From Afipia sp. P52-10 (GTDB lineage: Bacteria > Pseudomonadota > Alphaproteobacteria > Rhizobiales > Xanthobacteraceae), in NCBI RefSeq assembly GCF_000516555.1, contig NZ_AZSJ01000007.1, positions 283,065-347,064 on the forward strand: DNA of 64,000 nucleotides, written 5' to 3'. The notes below the pieces were generated by a model. It saw only the letters and a program-made list of their open reading frames with translations. It was not told where the DNA came from and made no database searches. Positions within the stretch are counted from its first letter, which is position 1. Each line of letters opens with the position of its first letter. Position numbers and translations under genes: made by a program. Below, piece by piece: positions 19,876 to 28,110 of this stretch.

Positions 19876-20472
19876 GTGCTTTTGGCGACGCTTTATCTGG
19901 TGCGGCATGCGAAGCCAGCGTCGACGTATGGGGATTCGGTCGATCCAGGATTAGATGAGACGGGACGGACCCAGGCGGTCCAGGCGGCGGCTGAACTGAA
20001 GCAGCTCCCGCATCCGCTTCCGGTCTACACCAGCCCGCTGCGCCGTTGTCGGGAGACCGCTCTGCCATTAGCAGAGACGTGGGGCGTGCAGCCGATCGTG
20101 TTTCCCGAAATCGGCGAGATCCCGTCGCCGCCGCTTGGTCTGAAGGAGCGGCAGGAATGGCTACGTCAGGCGATGGCATCGGACTGGGCCCACCTGCAAT
20201 CCAGCGCCCCCACCGGATCGCCGGACTACGGTGCCTGGCGTGAATCGCTGCTTGCGGCGGTGCGGGCAATGGCCGGCGATGCCGTCATCTTCAGTCACTT
20301 CATTGCCATCAATGTCGTGATCGGCGCAGCCAAGCAGAGCGAGCAGGTCATCAGCTTCCGTCCCGACCATGCCTCGATCACCGCGATCGAGGTGCGTGAC
20401 GGCACTATCGCGATCAAGGCCCTCGGCCGGGAAGTGGGAAGCGGCGAAGCCAGCGTCATGCTCGGCCGCTGA
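19876..20472 (+). CDS. histidine phosphatase (phosphoglycerate mutase-like) family protein
   Basis: 198 residues, a branch 1 histidine phosphatase. The catalytic motif LVRHAKP is at the N-terminus, LRRCRETA carries the phosphate-binding Arg, and the second catalytic His is in IFSHF. SixA-like or broad phosphatase activity is possible; the substrate cannot be predicted. The start is uncertain: GTG 19876 and TTG 19882 (giving MATLYLVRHAKP) both sit after a run of G, and TTG 19864 is also open. It is a single gene, with no partner in the flanks. Confidence 0.85.
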   Translation: MLLATLYLVRHAKPASTYGDSVDPGLDETGRTQAVQAAAELKQLPHPLPVYTSPLRRCRETALPLAETWGVQPIVFPEIGEIPSPPLGLKERQEWLRQAMASDWAHLQSSAPTGSPDYGAWRESLLAAVRAMAGDAVIFSHFIAINVVIGAAKQSEQVISFRPDHASITAIEVRDGTIAIKALGREVGSGEASVMLGR

Positions 20473-20794
20473 CGCTATTCGTCGACCTGCTGCCCTGTAA
20501 AACAGTAGCTAAATCAATCGCTTTCTTGAAGTCGCAAAGTATTTGACGCGTTGCGGTGAGCATTGGGCGCATTTGAGGTGAGCGACGACAAGTCTCGGCA
20601 AGACGAGCGCGTTCGGGTTCGCACCTCAGCCGCGCACGACAGCGCTCACGCGGCTTGAATGCTTCGTGCGTAGCTTGGGGACGAAACAGAAACGTCCCGC
20701 CACGAAACCATTTCCCGCATCCCGCGCAGACATGCCGAAACCGTGCGCGCGTATCACGGCGATAACAACACCAAGGTTATCGACAGGGACCGTC
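20473..20794. other. gene-free stretch upstream of two small exported-protein genes
   Basis: 322 nt with no credible ORF. A TTGACG hexamer at about 20544 could be part of a promoter, but no convincing -10 accompanies it. No repeat or RNA structure stands out. Confidence 0.5.
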
Positions 20795-20941
20795 ATGCGC
20801 ACCACCACCGTCCTTCTCGCCTTCGCCATGCTGCTCTGGGGCGGCTCGATCGCCGGCAGCACCGACATGCTGCCCCACGCCGGGCTGTTCGTCTTCGATG
20901 TCAGCCCGGTCCTGGATGTGCCGGCGCCTGCTAGCCGCTGA
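20795..20941 (+). CDS. very small exported or membrane peptide, unknown
   Basis: 48 codons: MRTTTVLLAFAMLLWGG and a short, neutral remainder with two Pro-containing stretches. ACAGGGA, 7 nt before the ATG, is a good ribosome site, and the ORF ends 2 nt before the next start, which suggests coupling. It is too short to judge by composition. The next gene could also be the only real one, with this ORF as a leader. Confidence 0.4.
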   Translation: MRTTTVLLAFAMLLWGGSIAGSTDMLPHAGLFVFDVSPVLDVPAPASR

Positions 20942-20943
20942 CG

Positions 20944-21294
20944 ATGCCGAGCCTTTTCGTTGCAGTCCTCGTGATCGCGGGCCTTGTCGGTGGCAGCGCG
21001 CAAGCCGCGCCGGTCGCGCCCGCCAGCGAGCGCGACCTGTTCGTGGCGCTCTGTACGCCGCGCATGAGCGCCCGTGTCCTCAAACAGCCCGAGCAGGTTT
21101 GCGGTTGTCTGCATGAGGCCGTCGCCCGTGAGACCGATCCTGAACTTCGCCTGGCGATGATCCGGGGCGTTGGCGAAACGGGCGTGCCCAGCATTCGCTA
21201 CGCCTGGGTGCCGAACAAGCCGCAGGAGCGGGTGGTCGAGGCGCTGGACAGGATTGCCGCGCCGACGCTCGCCTGCATGTTCGGCGCGCGTTGA
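20944..21294 (+). CDS. conserved small exported protein with four cysteines
   Basis: 116 residues. A signal peptide (residues 1-21, ending AQAA) is followed by a mature helical domain with Cys in ALCTPRM, QVCGCL and LACMF, a pattern suggesting two disulfides in the periplasm. No domain is recognised. It begins 2 nt after the 48-codon ORF with a weak ribosome site, so translational coupling is likely. The opposite-strand long frame (20626-21405) is Arg/His-rich and is regarded as a shadow. Confidence 0.65.
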   Translation: MPSLFVAVLVIAGLVGGSAQAAPVAPASERDLFVALCTPRMSARVLKQPEQVCGCLHEAVARETDPELRLAMIRGVGETGVPSIRYAWVPNKPQERVVEALDRIAAPTLACMFGAR

Positions 21295-21425
21295 GCCGCC
21301 GCTCGTCTCCGAAATCCTCGCATCGTGAGATTGACCGCGGCCAGCCGATGGCTCAGGGAAACGGGTATTATATCTGTGCCTGCCGCGCGGGCGAGACACC
21401 AACAACGAAAAGCGAGGACGCGCCA

Positions 21426-22043
21426 GTGAAGCTCTACAACGAACCTTATCCCGCGCCCAATCCGCGCAAGGTGCGCATCTTCCTCGCGGAGAAGGGACTT
21501 TCGGTCGAGCTGGTGCCGGTGCCGATGCGCGAACGTGCCCACAAGGCGCCGGACTTCCTGAAGAAGAATTCGCTCGGTCAGCTGCCGGTGCTGGAGACCG
21601 ACGACGGCCGCTTCATTTGCGAGTCGATCGCGATCTGCCGCTACATCGAGGCGTTGCATCCGGCGTCGCCGCTGTTCGGCCGCGCACCGTTCGAGCAGGC
21701 GATGATCGAGATGTGGATCAGGCGCGTCGAGTTTCGCCTGTGGGCGCCGATGAGCCAGGTCTGGCGCAACGACGATCCCCGCACCGAGCATGTGGTGACG
21801 ACGCGATTCGCCGATTTCGGCGCGCACAGCCGCAGCGTCGTTGCCGATGCGATGACATGGATCGATCGGGAGCTGGCGGACGGCCGTCCGTTTCTTGTGG
21901 GTGAGGGCTTCTCGATGGCCGACATCGTGCTGCTGTGCGGTGTCGATTTCGCCAAGTTTGTCCGGATGCCGATCCCCGAAGATGCGTCACATCTGCAGGC
22001 GTGGCACCAGCGGGTCAGCGCGCGGCCGACCGCGAGGGCCTGA
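21426..22043 (+). CDS. glutathione S-transferase family protein
   Basis: 205 residues. The N-terminal thioredoxin-like domain begins KLYNEPYPAPNPRKVRIFL, with Asn-Pro at the position of the catalytic Ser/Cys, and has the cis-Pro/GSH-binding segment LGQLPVLETDD and ESIAICRYIE. The C-terminal all-helical domain carries the conserved Asp of FSMADIVLL. The substrate is unknown. GTG 21426 after GAGGA gives the canonical length; the open frame further upstream (21291) has no GST-like sequence. Confidence 0.9.
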   Translation: MKLYNEPYPAPNPRKVRIFLAEKGLSVELVPVPMRERAHKAPDFLKKNSLGQLPVLETDDGRFICESIAICRYIEALHPASPLFGRAPFEQAMIEMWIRRVEFRLWAPMSQVWRNDDPRTEHVVTTRFADFGAHSRSVVADAMTWIDRELADGRPFLVGEGFSMADIVLLCGVDFAKFVRMPIPEDASHLQAWHQRVSARPTARA

Positions 22044-22051
22044 CACAGCAA

Positions 22052-22300
22052 TCAGCGCTTGATGCTGTTGCGCGCCACGCACTGACGGCTGCGCACGACG
22101 CCGGCGGCGGTCAGGTTGGCGCCCGCGACCTCCTTGACCTGTCCGGCCGGACAGGTGCCGTCGTCCACATAGACGCGCTGGCCGAGCCGCAACTCGTCCG
22201 GCTCACGCGTCAGGATCGTCACCGCCAGCAGAGGCAGGACGGCGGCCGCCGTGGACCAACGTAAGGATCGGCCAAGCCGCCAACGCAACAGCCAACGCAT
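22052..22300 (-). CDS. small membrane-anchored or exported conserved hypothetical
   Basis: 82 residues. A basic, Trp-rich start (MRWLLRWRLGRSLRW) is followed by a hydrophobic segment (AAAVLPLLAVTIL). The mature region RLGQRVYVDDGTCPAGQVKEV contains one of two cysteines and a third motif SRQCVAR at the end. I recall very similar short proteins in Bradyrhizobium relatives but cannot name a domain. The open frame extends upstream to 22687, but that part is Arg-rich and unlike protein. It is convergent with the GST gene. Confidence 0.7.
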   Translation of the reverse strand: MRWLLRWRLGRSLRWSTAAAVLPLLAVTILTREPDELRLGQRVYVDDGTCPAGQVKEVAGANLTAAGVVRSRQCVARNSIKR

Positions 22301-22512
22301 CAAAGGTGGGCGTGTGAGGAGGCTGGGTGGATCTCCCGTAGCTATCCCTTGCCGGCGATTTATCGTCAGTCCCGTGCGATACATCTCGCGCGTGTCCTGC
22401 CTATTGTCGGTGCCATCGCGATCAGCACGATGCGAATCGCGTCGCCGACAGGCTAGAATCCGCGGGTCCGGCGGGCAATCGGCGACACGGATGCATTTCG
22501 GGAATGCTGCCG

Positions 22513-22662
22513 CTACTTGCCTTCGATCTTCAGCCCGTTCGGTCCGACATTGATCGACAATCCGTCCGGCTGCTTCTTCTCCTGGTAGAGATTGTAGCCA
22601 AGCACTGCGATCACGACGATCAGCGCGCCGAGAATGGCGTAAAGAATATTGCGATTGCCCAT
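22513..22662 (-). CDS. 49-residue single-pass membrane protein, conserved in bradyrhizobia
   Basis: It starts MGNRNILYAILGAL, continues as one transmembrane helix ending at GYNLYQEKK, and finishes with a short soluble tail NVGPNGLKIEGK. AGGGAGC sits 7 nt before the ATG. Composition and helix-plus-tail design, together with recollection of near-identical short proteins in Bradyrhizobium, support it as real even though it is below common ORF length limits. Function unknown. Confidence 0.75.
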   Translation of the reverse strand: MGNRNILYAILGALIVVIAVLGYNLYQEKKQPDGLSINVGPNGLKIEGK

Positions 22663-22799
22663 CAGCCTGCTCCCTGTGCGTTGTCAACGCCTAGCGGGAA
22701 CAAAGGTTCCTTAAGCGCAAGCCTGTACGCCTGTCCGCTTGCGATGATGATGGTGATCGTCAGCGCGTGATCTTCAGGGCGCAGCCCTCGGTGCGGTCT

Positions 22800-23129
22800 T
22801 CAGTGCGCGATGGTTTTTGAGAACAGGTTGATGACCAACACGCCGGCGATGATCAGCGCGAGACCGACCAGCGCGGGCATGTCGAGTTTCTGCCCGAACC
22901 AAATCAGCCCAATCAGGGCGATCAGCACGATGCCGAGGCCCGACCAAATCGCATAAGCAATGCCGACCGGCATCGTCCGCAACGTCAGTGACAGGAAGTA
23001 GAACGAGGCCGCATAACAAACAGCGGTCAATGCCAGCGGTCTCAGCTTGGTGAACTGCTCGGACGCCTGCAGGCCTGACGTGCCGATGGTTTCGAACACG
23101 ATCGCGACCAGTAGATAGAGATAGGTCAT
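22800..23129 (-). CDS. SMR multidrug efflux transporter, EmrE/QacE type
   Basis: 109 residues with four transmembrane helices. The essential Glu is E13 in VAIVFETIGTS, and helix 4 has the EmrE-type YAIWSGLGIVLIALIG. That motif distinguishes proton-coupled quaternary-ammonium exporters from the guanidinium exporters (Gdx/SugE). It works as an antiparallel dimer in the inner membrane. GGAG precedes ATG 23129; a longer frame to 23165 is discarded. A CGCAAGC/GCTTGCG hairpin (22709-22735) downstream could help termination. It is divergent from the hypothetical at 23293. Confidence 0.93.
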   Translation of the reverse strand: MTYLYLLVAIVFETIGTSGLQASEQFTKLRPLALTAVCYAASFYFLSLTLRTMPVGIAYAIWSGLGIVLIALIGLIWFGQKLDMPALVGLALIIAGVLVINLFSKTIAH

Positions 23130-23292
23130 GGTTGCTCCGTTCGCTTCGAGGCCGGCGTGGGACATGCTGGACAGCCATGCATAGGGGCCGCGCGCGGATT
23201 CGCCAACTCGCGCTATCCTGCGCCGGTGTTAGGATCATTGACGTGACAACGAGCGGCGCACGTGCCGCAGCAGGCGGGAGCGGTCGAGGGAT

Positions 23293-24387
23293 ATGGGCAA
23301 GGCGGACAGGATTGTGCAGGAGGACGCGAGCGGTTCGGAGGCGGCGACGTGGGCGCGCTGGCGCAGCGTGGCAAATCTTTATCATGCGTTCTTCACCGGC
23401 CTCATCCTCACGGTGGTCGTGCGGCGCGGCATTCCTGCGGCCGAGGAGTTCGTGTTCCGGGTGTTTCGCCGCCAGCAGCAGGAGCGCTTCATCGCGAGCC
23501 TCGAGAAGCTTGGTTTGAGCGGACTGCCGCCCGCGGTGGCGGCCGCGCAGTATCACTACTTCTCCAACTGGATTGGCGGCGTCTCGGTCGAATACATGTA
23601 CGAGAGCGATCGCAAGGCTTGGATCCGCTATCCGCCGCCGCGCTGGATCTGGCAGGGCACGGCGATCTGCGGCATCCCGATGGAAGTCTCGCGCGCGATG
23701 CTGCGCGGCTGGCACGCCAACAACGGCGTCGCGCTCGGCAACCTGAAGGTGGGCTTCGTCTGCACCAAGCAGACAGTGGACGGGCAGGCGGGTCTGGAAG
23801 GCTACTATCACGAGGCCGATCACGAACTCTCGGTGGATGAGCGGCTGGTGTTTGCGCGTCACCTGGAGGCGCCGCCGTTCGATCCGGCGAAGTTGCCTGC
23901 GCTGCCGGTCGATGCGTGGCCGAAGCGGCGACTGGAGAAGGCCTATCGCAGCTACGCGCAGGAGTATGTGAAGACTGCGGCGCCGGTGATGGTGCAACTG
24001 TTCGGGCCCGAGGATGCGGCGCATCTGTTGCATCGAACCGGCAAGCTGATCGGCATGCAGTTCTTCCACGAGACCGCCGCGGCGTTCCAGGCGGAGACCG
24101 TCAAGCCCTATACGGCGGCGGAGTTCGCGTCGTTCCTCGCCACGGTCCTGGAGGCGCAGGACGACAAAGCGACGATCACCGAGCAGGGCGGTGCGCAGGT
24201 GGTGAGCCAACAGGGCTGGCGGCTGATGGCGGACGCAACCGAGTACCATCCGGCCTGCGCGGCGGTGCTCGCAGGGCTGTTTTCCGGGCTTGCGGAAGCC
24301 TCCAATCCCCATCTCCGGCTCAGCCTTGCGCCGGCGGCGGATATCGGCGCGGCCGCCGCATTTGTGTGGATGATCCACGGACGCTAA
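23293..24387 (+). CDS. conserved hypothetical protein of 364 residues
   Basis: Soluble, helix-rich protein without signal peptide or transmembrane segment. Notable segments are VVVRRGIPAAEEFVFRVF, YHYFSNWIGGVSVEYMYES, PPRWIWQGTAICG and, near the end, EYHPACAAVLAGLF. The last recalls the C-terminal motif of L-2-amino-thiazoline-4-carboxylate hydrolase-type domains, but the likeness is too weak to name it. GAGGG precedes the ATG. It is monocistronic, followed by a GrlR-like gene 162 nt downstream. Function unknown. Confidence 0.75.
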   Translation: MGKADRIVQEDASGSEAATWARWRSVANLYHAFFTGLILTVVVRRGIPAAEEFVFRVFRRQQQERFIASLEKLGLSGLPPAVAAAQYHYFSNWIGGVSVEYMYESDRKAWIRYPPPRWIWQGTAICGIPMEVSRAMLRGWHANNGVALGNLKVGFVCTKQTVDGQAGLEGYYHEADHELSVDERLVFARHLEAPPFDPAKLPALPVDAWPKRRLEKAYRSYAQEYVKTAAPVMVQLFGPEDAAHLLHRTGKLIGMQFFHETAAAFQAETVKPYTAAEFASFLATVLEAQDDKATITEQGGAQVVSQQGWRLMADATEYHPACAAVLAGLFSGLAEASNPHLRLSLAPAADIGAAAAFVWMIHGR

Positions 24388-24549
24388 GGTTGCAGCGGGC
24401 CGCGACCCGGCGGGGACACGCCGGGATGCGAACACAGGTGCCAAGATTCTATGCCAGGGGTGCTGCCGCCGGAACGCCGCTTCGGCTTGTCGGCGGCGTG
24501 CGCTCCTGGGGTGGATTTGGGTGGATATCGATGGGCGAGACCGCACCGT

Positions 24550-24894
24550 ATGCACGACGGGCTGTATTACCTGCGCGTTGAGCCGGCCGAAGGCGGCCGA
24601 GCCGCCAATGGCGGCATCTTCGTGCTGCGCGAGGGCAAGATTCTCGGCGGCGACGCGTTTTTTTACTACGTCGGCCGCTATAGCGTCGCCGGCGACGGGC
24701 GATGGAACGGCGAATTCGCAACGCAGCAGCACACCCGCAGCGAGCTAGCCGTCCCGGTGTTCGGGGCCAACGAGGTGACCGCGTCCTTCACCGGCCGCTA
24801 TGCCGCGGCGACCGCCGAGATCGAAGCGACCTGCAAGGCCGGCGACGCGGTGCGCGGTTTCCGCATCGCCCTGAGCAGGATTGCTGACGCGTGA
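24550..24894 (+). CDS. GrlR-like family protein (copy 1)
   Basis: 114 residues. It matches in layout the GrlR fold, a small beta-barrel named after the negative regulator of the LEE type III secretion locus: DGLYYLRVE at the start, NGGIFVLREGKILGGD in the middle, then FFYYVGRYS, GRWNGE and QQHT. Stand-alone GrlR-like proteins are frequent in Bradyrhizobium with no LEE locus; their ligand or target is unknown. It is clearly paralogous to the gene at 27110. The frame is open from 24451, but the ATG at 24550 gives the family start. Confidence 0.72.
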   Translation: MHDGLYYLRVEPAEGGRAANGGIFVLREGKILGGDAFFYYVGRYSVAGDGRWNGEFATQQHTRSELAVPVFGANEVTASFTGRYAAATAEIEATCKAGDAVRGFRIALSRIADA

Positions 24895-24988
24895 GCCATG
24901 CGCGTGCGGGGGTGCAGCTCGGGGCGAGCTTGCGCTAGACAATCGGTCACTGCCCGCGCCAAGCCGGCATCGGAATACGCATTGTAGG

Positions 24989-26401
24989 ATGTCAGCACTT
25001 CAAACGCGCGGAGAGCGCCCCCACGAGACGGCTGCCGAAATGGACGGTCTGCCGTGGCCGCAGCGACGCTGGGCGATCTTCGCCGTCGGCATCGCTGTCG
25101 GGATGAGTTCGCTCGACAATTCGATCGTCAACGTCGCGCTGCCGACCATCGCCGCCGACTTGAAGGTGACGCCGTCGCAGATCGTCTGGGTGGTCAACGC
25201 CGTGCAGATCGCGATGGTGGCGACGCTGCTGCCGCTCGCGGCCCTCGGCGAGATCGTCGGCCATCAGCGCGTCTATTACGGTGGCCTGGTGCTGTTCGGC
25301 CTCGGTGCGCTCGGCTGCACCTTCGCTCATTCCTACGAGATGCTGCTCGTCTCGCGGCTGATCCAGGGGCTCGGCTCCAGCGGTATGATGAGCATCAACT
25401 CGGCGCTGGTGCGTTTCATTTGGCCGAAGCGCGTGCTCGGCCGCGGCGTCGGCGTCAATGCGATGATCGTCTCGACCGGCATCACCATGGGCCCGACGGT
25501 GGCCTCGCTGATCCTGTCGTTCGGGCCATGGCCCTTGTTGTTCGCGGTGAACCTGCCGTTCGTCATCTTGGCGATCGTGATCTCGATGCGGGTGCTGCCG
25601 CCGACGCCGCGCGCACCGCACAAGTTCGACATTCCGGGAGCGGTGCTGGCGGCCGCGTGCCTCGGCCTGTTCGTGTTCGCGCTCGGCAGCGCCGCGCGGC
25701 ATCAGGCCGTGCTGATCACCGTGGCCGAGCTGGCGGTGGCGGCGGTCTGCGGCGCGTTGCTGCTGCGCAGGCAGGCGGATCATCCGGCGCCGATGATTCC
25801 GATCGACCTGTTCAAGATTCCAATCTTCGCGCTGTCGGTGATGACGGCGATCTGCTCGTTCGCCACGCAAGGGCTGGCGTTCGTCTCACTGCCGTTCCTG
25901 CTGATCGATACGCTCGGCCGCTCGCAGGTCGAGACCGGCTTCCTGATCACGCCCTGGCCGGTGACGGTGGCGATCATGGCGCCGATCGCGGGTTACCTAT
26001 CCGATCATTATCGCGTCGGCGTGCTCGGCGGCATCGGCCTCGCTATTCTCGCTGCTGGAATGGCGCTGCTCGCAACGATGCCCGCGAATGCGAGCGTCTT
26101 CGACATCGGCTGGCGGATGGCGCTGTGCGGTTGCGGCTTCGGCTTCTTCCAGTCGCCGAACATGAAGGCACTGCTGCTCAGCGCGCCGCCTGCACGCTCC
26201 GGTGGTGCCAGCGGCATGGTCGCCACCGCGCGCCTGACCGGGCAGACCATCGGTGCCGCGCTCGCCGCGTTCTGCTTCAGCATCGGCAACGGCAAGGGGC
26301 CGGTGCTGGCGCTGACCATCGGCGTGGTGTTCTCCACGGTCGGCAGCCTGAGCAGCTTCATGCGCCTGCGTTTCAGCAAGAGGGGGCCGGGCGCGATTTA
26401 G
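24989..26401 (+). CDS. MFS transporter, DHA2 family (14 transmembrane helices), drug-efflux type
   Basis: 470 residues. The N-terminal helix 1 motif is SLDNSIVNVALPTIAADL, motif A is LGEIVGHQRVYYGG, and motif C is STGITMGPTVASLI in helix 5, which marks antiporters. About 14 hydrophobic segments place it in the EmrB/QacA class of proton-drug antiporters in the inner membrane. No membrane-fusion partner gene is adjacent, so it probably acts alone. ATG 24989 is chosen as the first start outside the preceding gene; TGTAGG is very close to it, so translation may be modest. Confidence 0.92.
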   Translation: MSALQTRGERPHETAAEMDGLPWPQRRWAIFAVGIAVGMSSLDNSIVNVALPTIAADLKVTPSQIVWVVNAVQIAMVATLLPLAALGEIVGHQRVYYGGLVLFGLGALGCTFAHSYEMLLVSRLIQGLGSSGMMSINSALVRFIWPKRVLGRGVGVNAMIVSTGITMGPTVASLILSFGPWPLLFAVNLPFVILAIVISMRVLPPTPRAPHKFDIPGAVLAAACLGLFVFALGSAARHQAVLITVAELAVAAVCGALLLRRQADHPAPMIPIDLFKIPIFALSVMTAICSFATQGLAFVSLPFLLIDTLGRSQVETGFLITPWPVTVAIMAPIAGYLSDHYRVGVLGGIGLAILAAGMALLATMPANASVFDIGWRMALCGCGFGFFQSPNMKALLLSAPPARSGGASGMVATARLTGQTIGAALAAFCFSIGNGKGPVLALTIGVVFSTVGSLSSFMRLRFSKRGPGAI

Positions 26402-26410
26402 AGAAGTCCT

Positions 26411-26446
26411 GCAAAAAAGCAAAGGCCCCGGAGCAGGTCCAGGGCC
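26411..26446 (-). terminator. terminator of the 97-residue protein gene, also facing MFS
   Basis: GGCCCCGGA (26424-26432) and TCCAGGGCC (26438-26446) form a 9-bp stem with one mismatch. On the minus strand it is followed by TTTGCTTTTTTG. It lies between the convergent MFS and 26513 genes. Confidence 0.7.
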
Positions 26447-26512
26447 CAAAAGGCTCGCGTGCGGATCAGGTTTTGGTCAGTCAAATCCGGGCGGAGCGAG
26501 TCAGCGCTGGAA

Positions 26513-26806
26513 TCAAGCTTTGGCGCGCAGGGCGGCGGCGCGGGAGGGGCGGCGCTCGACCACCACGGCGCGCTGGGAGCCCGAGGGAATCGCGACAACG
26601 CGGCCGGTGCGGGCAGCCTTGCGAGCTTCCTTCTGAATCTGGGCCAGCACGGTCTCGACCGGAATCCCGGTCAGCGAGGCGGCGAATTCAGCCTGCTCCT
26701 GCGGTACCTCGGTCACACCGGCAGCAGCGAAAATGGCTTCCTCAAGCGTCGGCGGCTCGACTCGCACGCGCCGCGTTCCTTGCTTGGTCTTCCATTCAAC
26801 ACTCAT
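26513..26806 (-). CDS. conserved hypothetical protein, 97 residues
   Basis: Soluble protein, MSVEWKTKQGTRRVRVEPP followed by an Ala-rich acidic helix (TLEEAIFAAAGVTE), a predicted helical segment (LTGIPVETVLAQIQKEARKA) and a basic Arg/Ala tail. Its strong charge segregation resembles small nucleic-acid-associated proteins, but no domain is recognised. GAAAGG lies before ATG 26806; the frame upstream to 26947 is Arg/Cys-rich and rejected. It has its own terminator and is convergent with the MFS gene. Confidence 0.72.
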   Translation of the reverse strand: MSVEWKTKQGTRRVRVEPPTLEEAIFAAAGVTEVPQEQAEFAASLTGIPVETVLAQIQKEARKAARTGRVVAIPSGSQRAVVVERRPSRAAALRAKA

Positions 26807-27109
26807 CGCTTGCCTTTCACAGTGGTTCTGCCCGCATTTAGGATCGCTTTGCTGCCGCACAATGAACAAATTGGCGCAACAACGCTGGTATGCGCGCTTA
26901 TAGCGCGGGGTTGGCTTCCGGTTCGGTACGACTTTGCGTCTTACCATGCACGATTGGGGCCAGATGCCGCATCATGCGCGAGGTTGAGACGAATGGCACC
27001 GAACTTTCCCTCAAGCCTCGCTTGAGATTATTTGCAGCCGATCGTTCGATCGCGGATCACTGTATCCACGATCAACATGATCGAAGTACGGCAGACCGCG
27101 AGCGGGACG
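26807..27109. other. divergent intergenic region between the 97-residue gene and GrlR-like copy 2
   Basis: 303 nt without a supported gene. It holds the promoters of both flanking genes. CGCGCTTATAGCGCG near 26892 is an imperfect palindrome overlapping a TATAGC that could be a -10. ATG 27077 would extend the GrlR-like protein by 11 residues but has no ribosome site. Confidence 0.5.
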
Positions 27110-27451
27110 ATGAAGAACGGGCTCTACACGATTCACATCGAGATGCTAGACGGTGTTTCCGGACGGAATGGCGGCGTCATGGTTTTGCATGAGGGCACAA
27201 TCCGCGGTGGCGACAATTACTTTTACTACGTGGGCTCGTACAGCTTCGCCGACGGCAAATGGAAGGGCGAGCTGATCAACAACGAACACACGCCGAGCGG
27301 CGGCCAGCGTCCGCTGTTCGGCGGCCGCGAGGTCGGCATCGGCTTTTCCGGTACCTACGATGATGACGGCGCCGAGGTGCTTGCGACCGCTCTTGCCGGC
27401 AAGCGCAGCATTCGCTTTCGCGCGGTGCTGAAGAAGCTGGTCGAGAGCTGA
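27110..27451 (+). CDS. GrlR-like family protein (copy 2)
   Basis: 113 residues. It starts MKNGLYTIHIE and has NGGVMVLHEGTIRGGD, FYYVGSYS, DGKWKGE and NEHT at the same spacing as copy 1 (24550), so the two are paralogues. The predicted fold is the small beta-barrel of GrlR; a regulatory or ligand-binding role is inferred from the family name only. GCGGGACG precedes ATG 27110, which is preferred over ATG 27077. It lies directly upstream of mgtC on the same strand with a 78-nt gap. Confidence 0.72.
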   Translation: MKNGLYTIHIEMLDGVSGRNGGVMVLHEGTIRGGDNYFYYVGSYSFADGKWKGELINNEHTPSGGQRPLFGGREVGIGFSGTYDDDGAEVLATALAGKRSIRFRAVLKKLVES

Positions 27452-27529
27452 CGCGCGCCGCTCCGTCCGAGTCAAGGCTGGCAGGAACTTTCCTCCGCAT
27501 GGGACGTTGCCGGTCGTGCTGGAGGCAGC

Positions 27530-28012
27530 ATGCAGACATTCGTCGCTCTTACGGAAGGCTTCCGGTTGTGGCCGCACATGGTGGCGCTGGCGATCGCCTA
27601 TGTGCTGGCGCTGCCGATCGGCTGGAATCGGGAGAAGGCGGAGCGCAGCGCGGGCCTGCGCACCTTTCCGCTGGTGGCGATCGCGACCTGTGGCGTAGTC
27701 CAGGCCACCGAGACCATCCTCGACAATCACCCCGAAGGGACCGCGCGGATCATCGAAGGATTGATGACGGGTATGGGCTTCATCGGTGGTGGAGCGATCT
27801 TGAAGACGGACAACGCGGTGCATGGCACGGCGACGGCGGCGAGCCTGTGGGCGACCGGTGCGACCGGCGCGGCGGTGGGGCTTGGCGCTTACGATGTCGC
27901 GGTAACGATCTCGCTGATGACGTTCCTCACGCTGTGGCTGCTGGTGCCGTTCAAGCGCGAAGGTGGGGGAGGAGGCGGAGGTGCCGGCGAGGGTGGAATG
28001 TCTGCGGATTAG
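27530..28012 (+). CDS. MgtC/SapB family inner-membrane protein
   Basis: 160 residues. MgtC signature segments: LPIGWNREKAERSAGLRTF, GLMTGMGFIGGGAI and HGTATAASLWATGATG, in four to five transmembrane helices. MgtC proteins help survival in low magnesium and inside hosts, in part by acting on the F-ATPase. The C-terminal ACT-like domain of some members is missing; the protein ends in an unusual Gly-rich run (EGGGGGGGAGEGG). GGAGGC precedes the ATG. Co-transcription with the upstream GrlR-like gene is possible. Confidence 0.88.
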   Translation: MQTFVALTEGFRLWPHMVALAIAYVLALPIGWNREKAERSAGLRTFPLVAIATCGVVQATETILDNHPEGTARIIEGLMTGMGFIGGGAILKTDNAVHGTATAASLWATGATGAAVGLGAYDVAVTISLMTFLTLWLLVPFKREGGGGGGGAGEGGMSAD

Positions 28013-28110
28013 AGCAAGCGGCCGACACCGCAAATTGAGCGACCGGTTGTACACGAACAGTGCTTCGACTGATGATCCCGGCGATCACCGCGAGCCCCGA
28101 AGGAGTTGAG

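Noticed and set aside
20626..21405. 259-codon minus-strand ORF
   Set aside because: Arg/His-rich; it overlaps the exported-protein gene with signal peptide and Cys pattern on the plus strand.
22301..22687. N-terminal extension of the 82-residue protein to 211 residues
   Set aside because: Arg/Asp-rich shadow that overlaps the 49-residue membrane protein gene in another frame.
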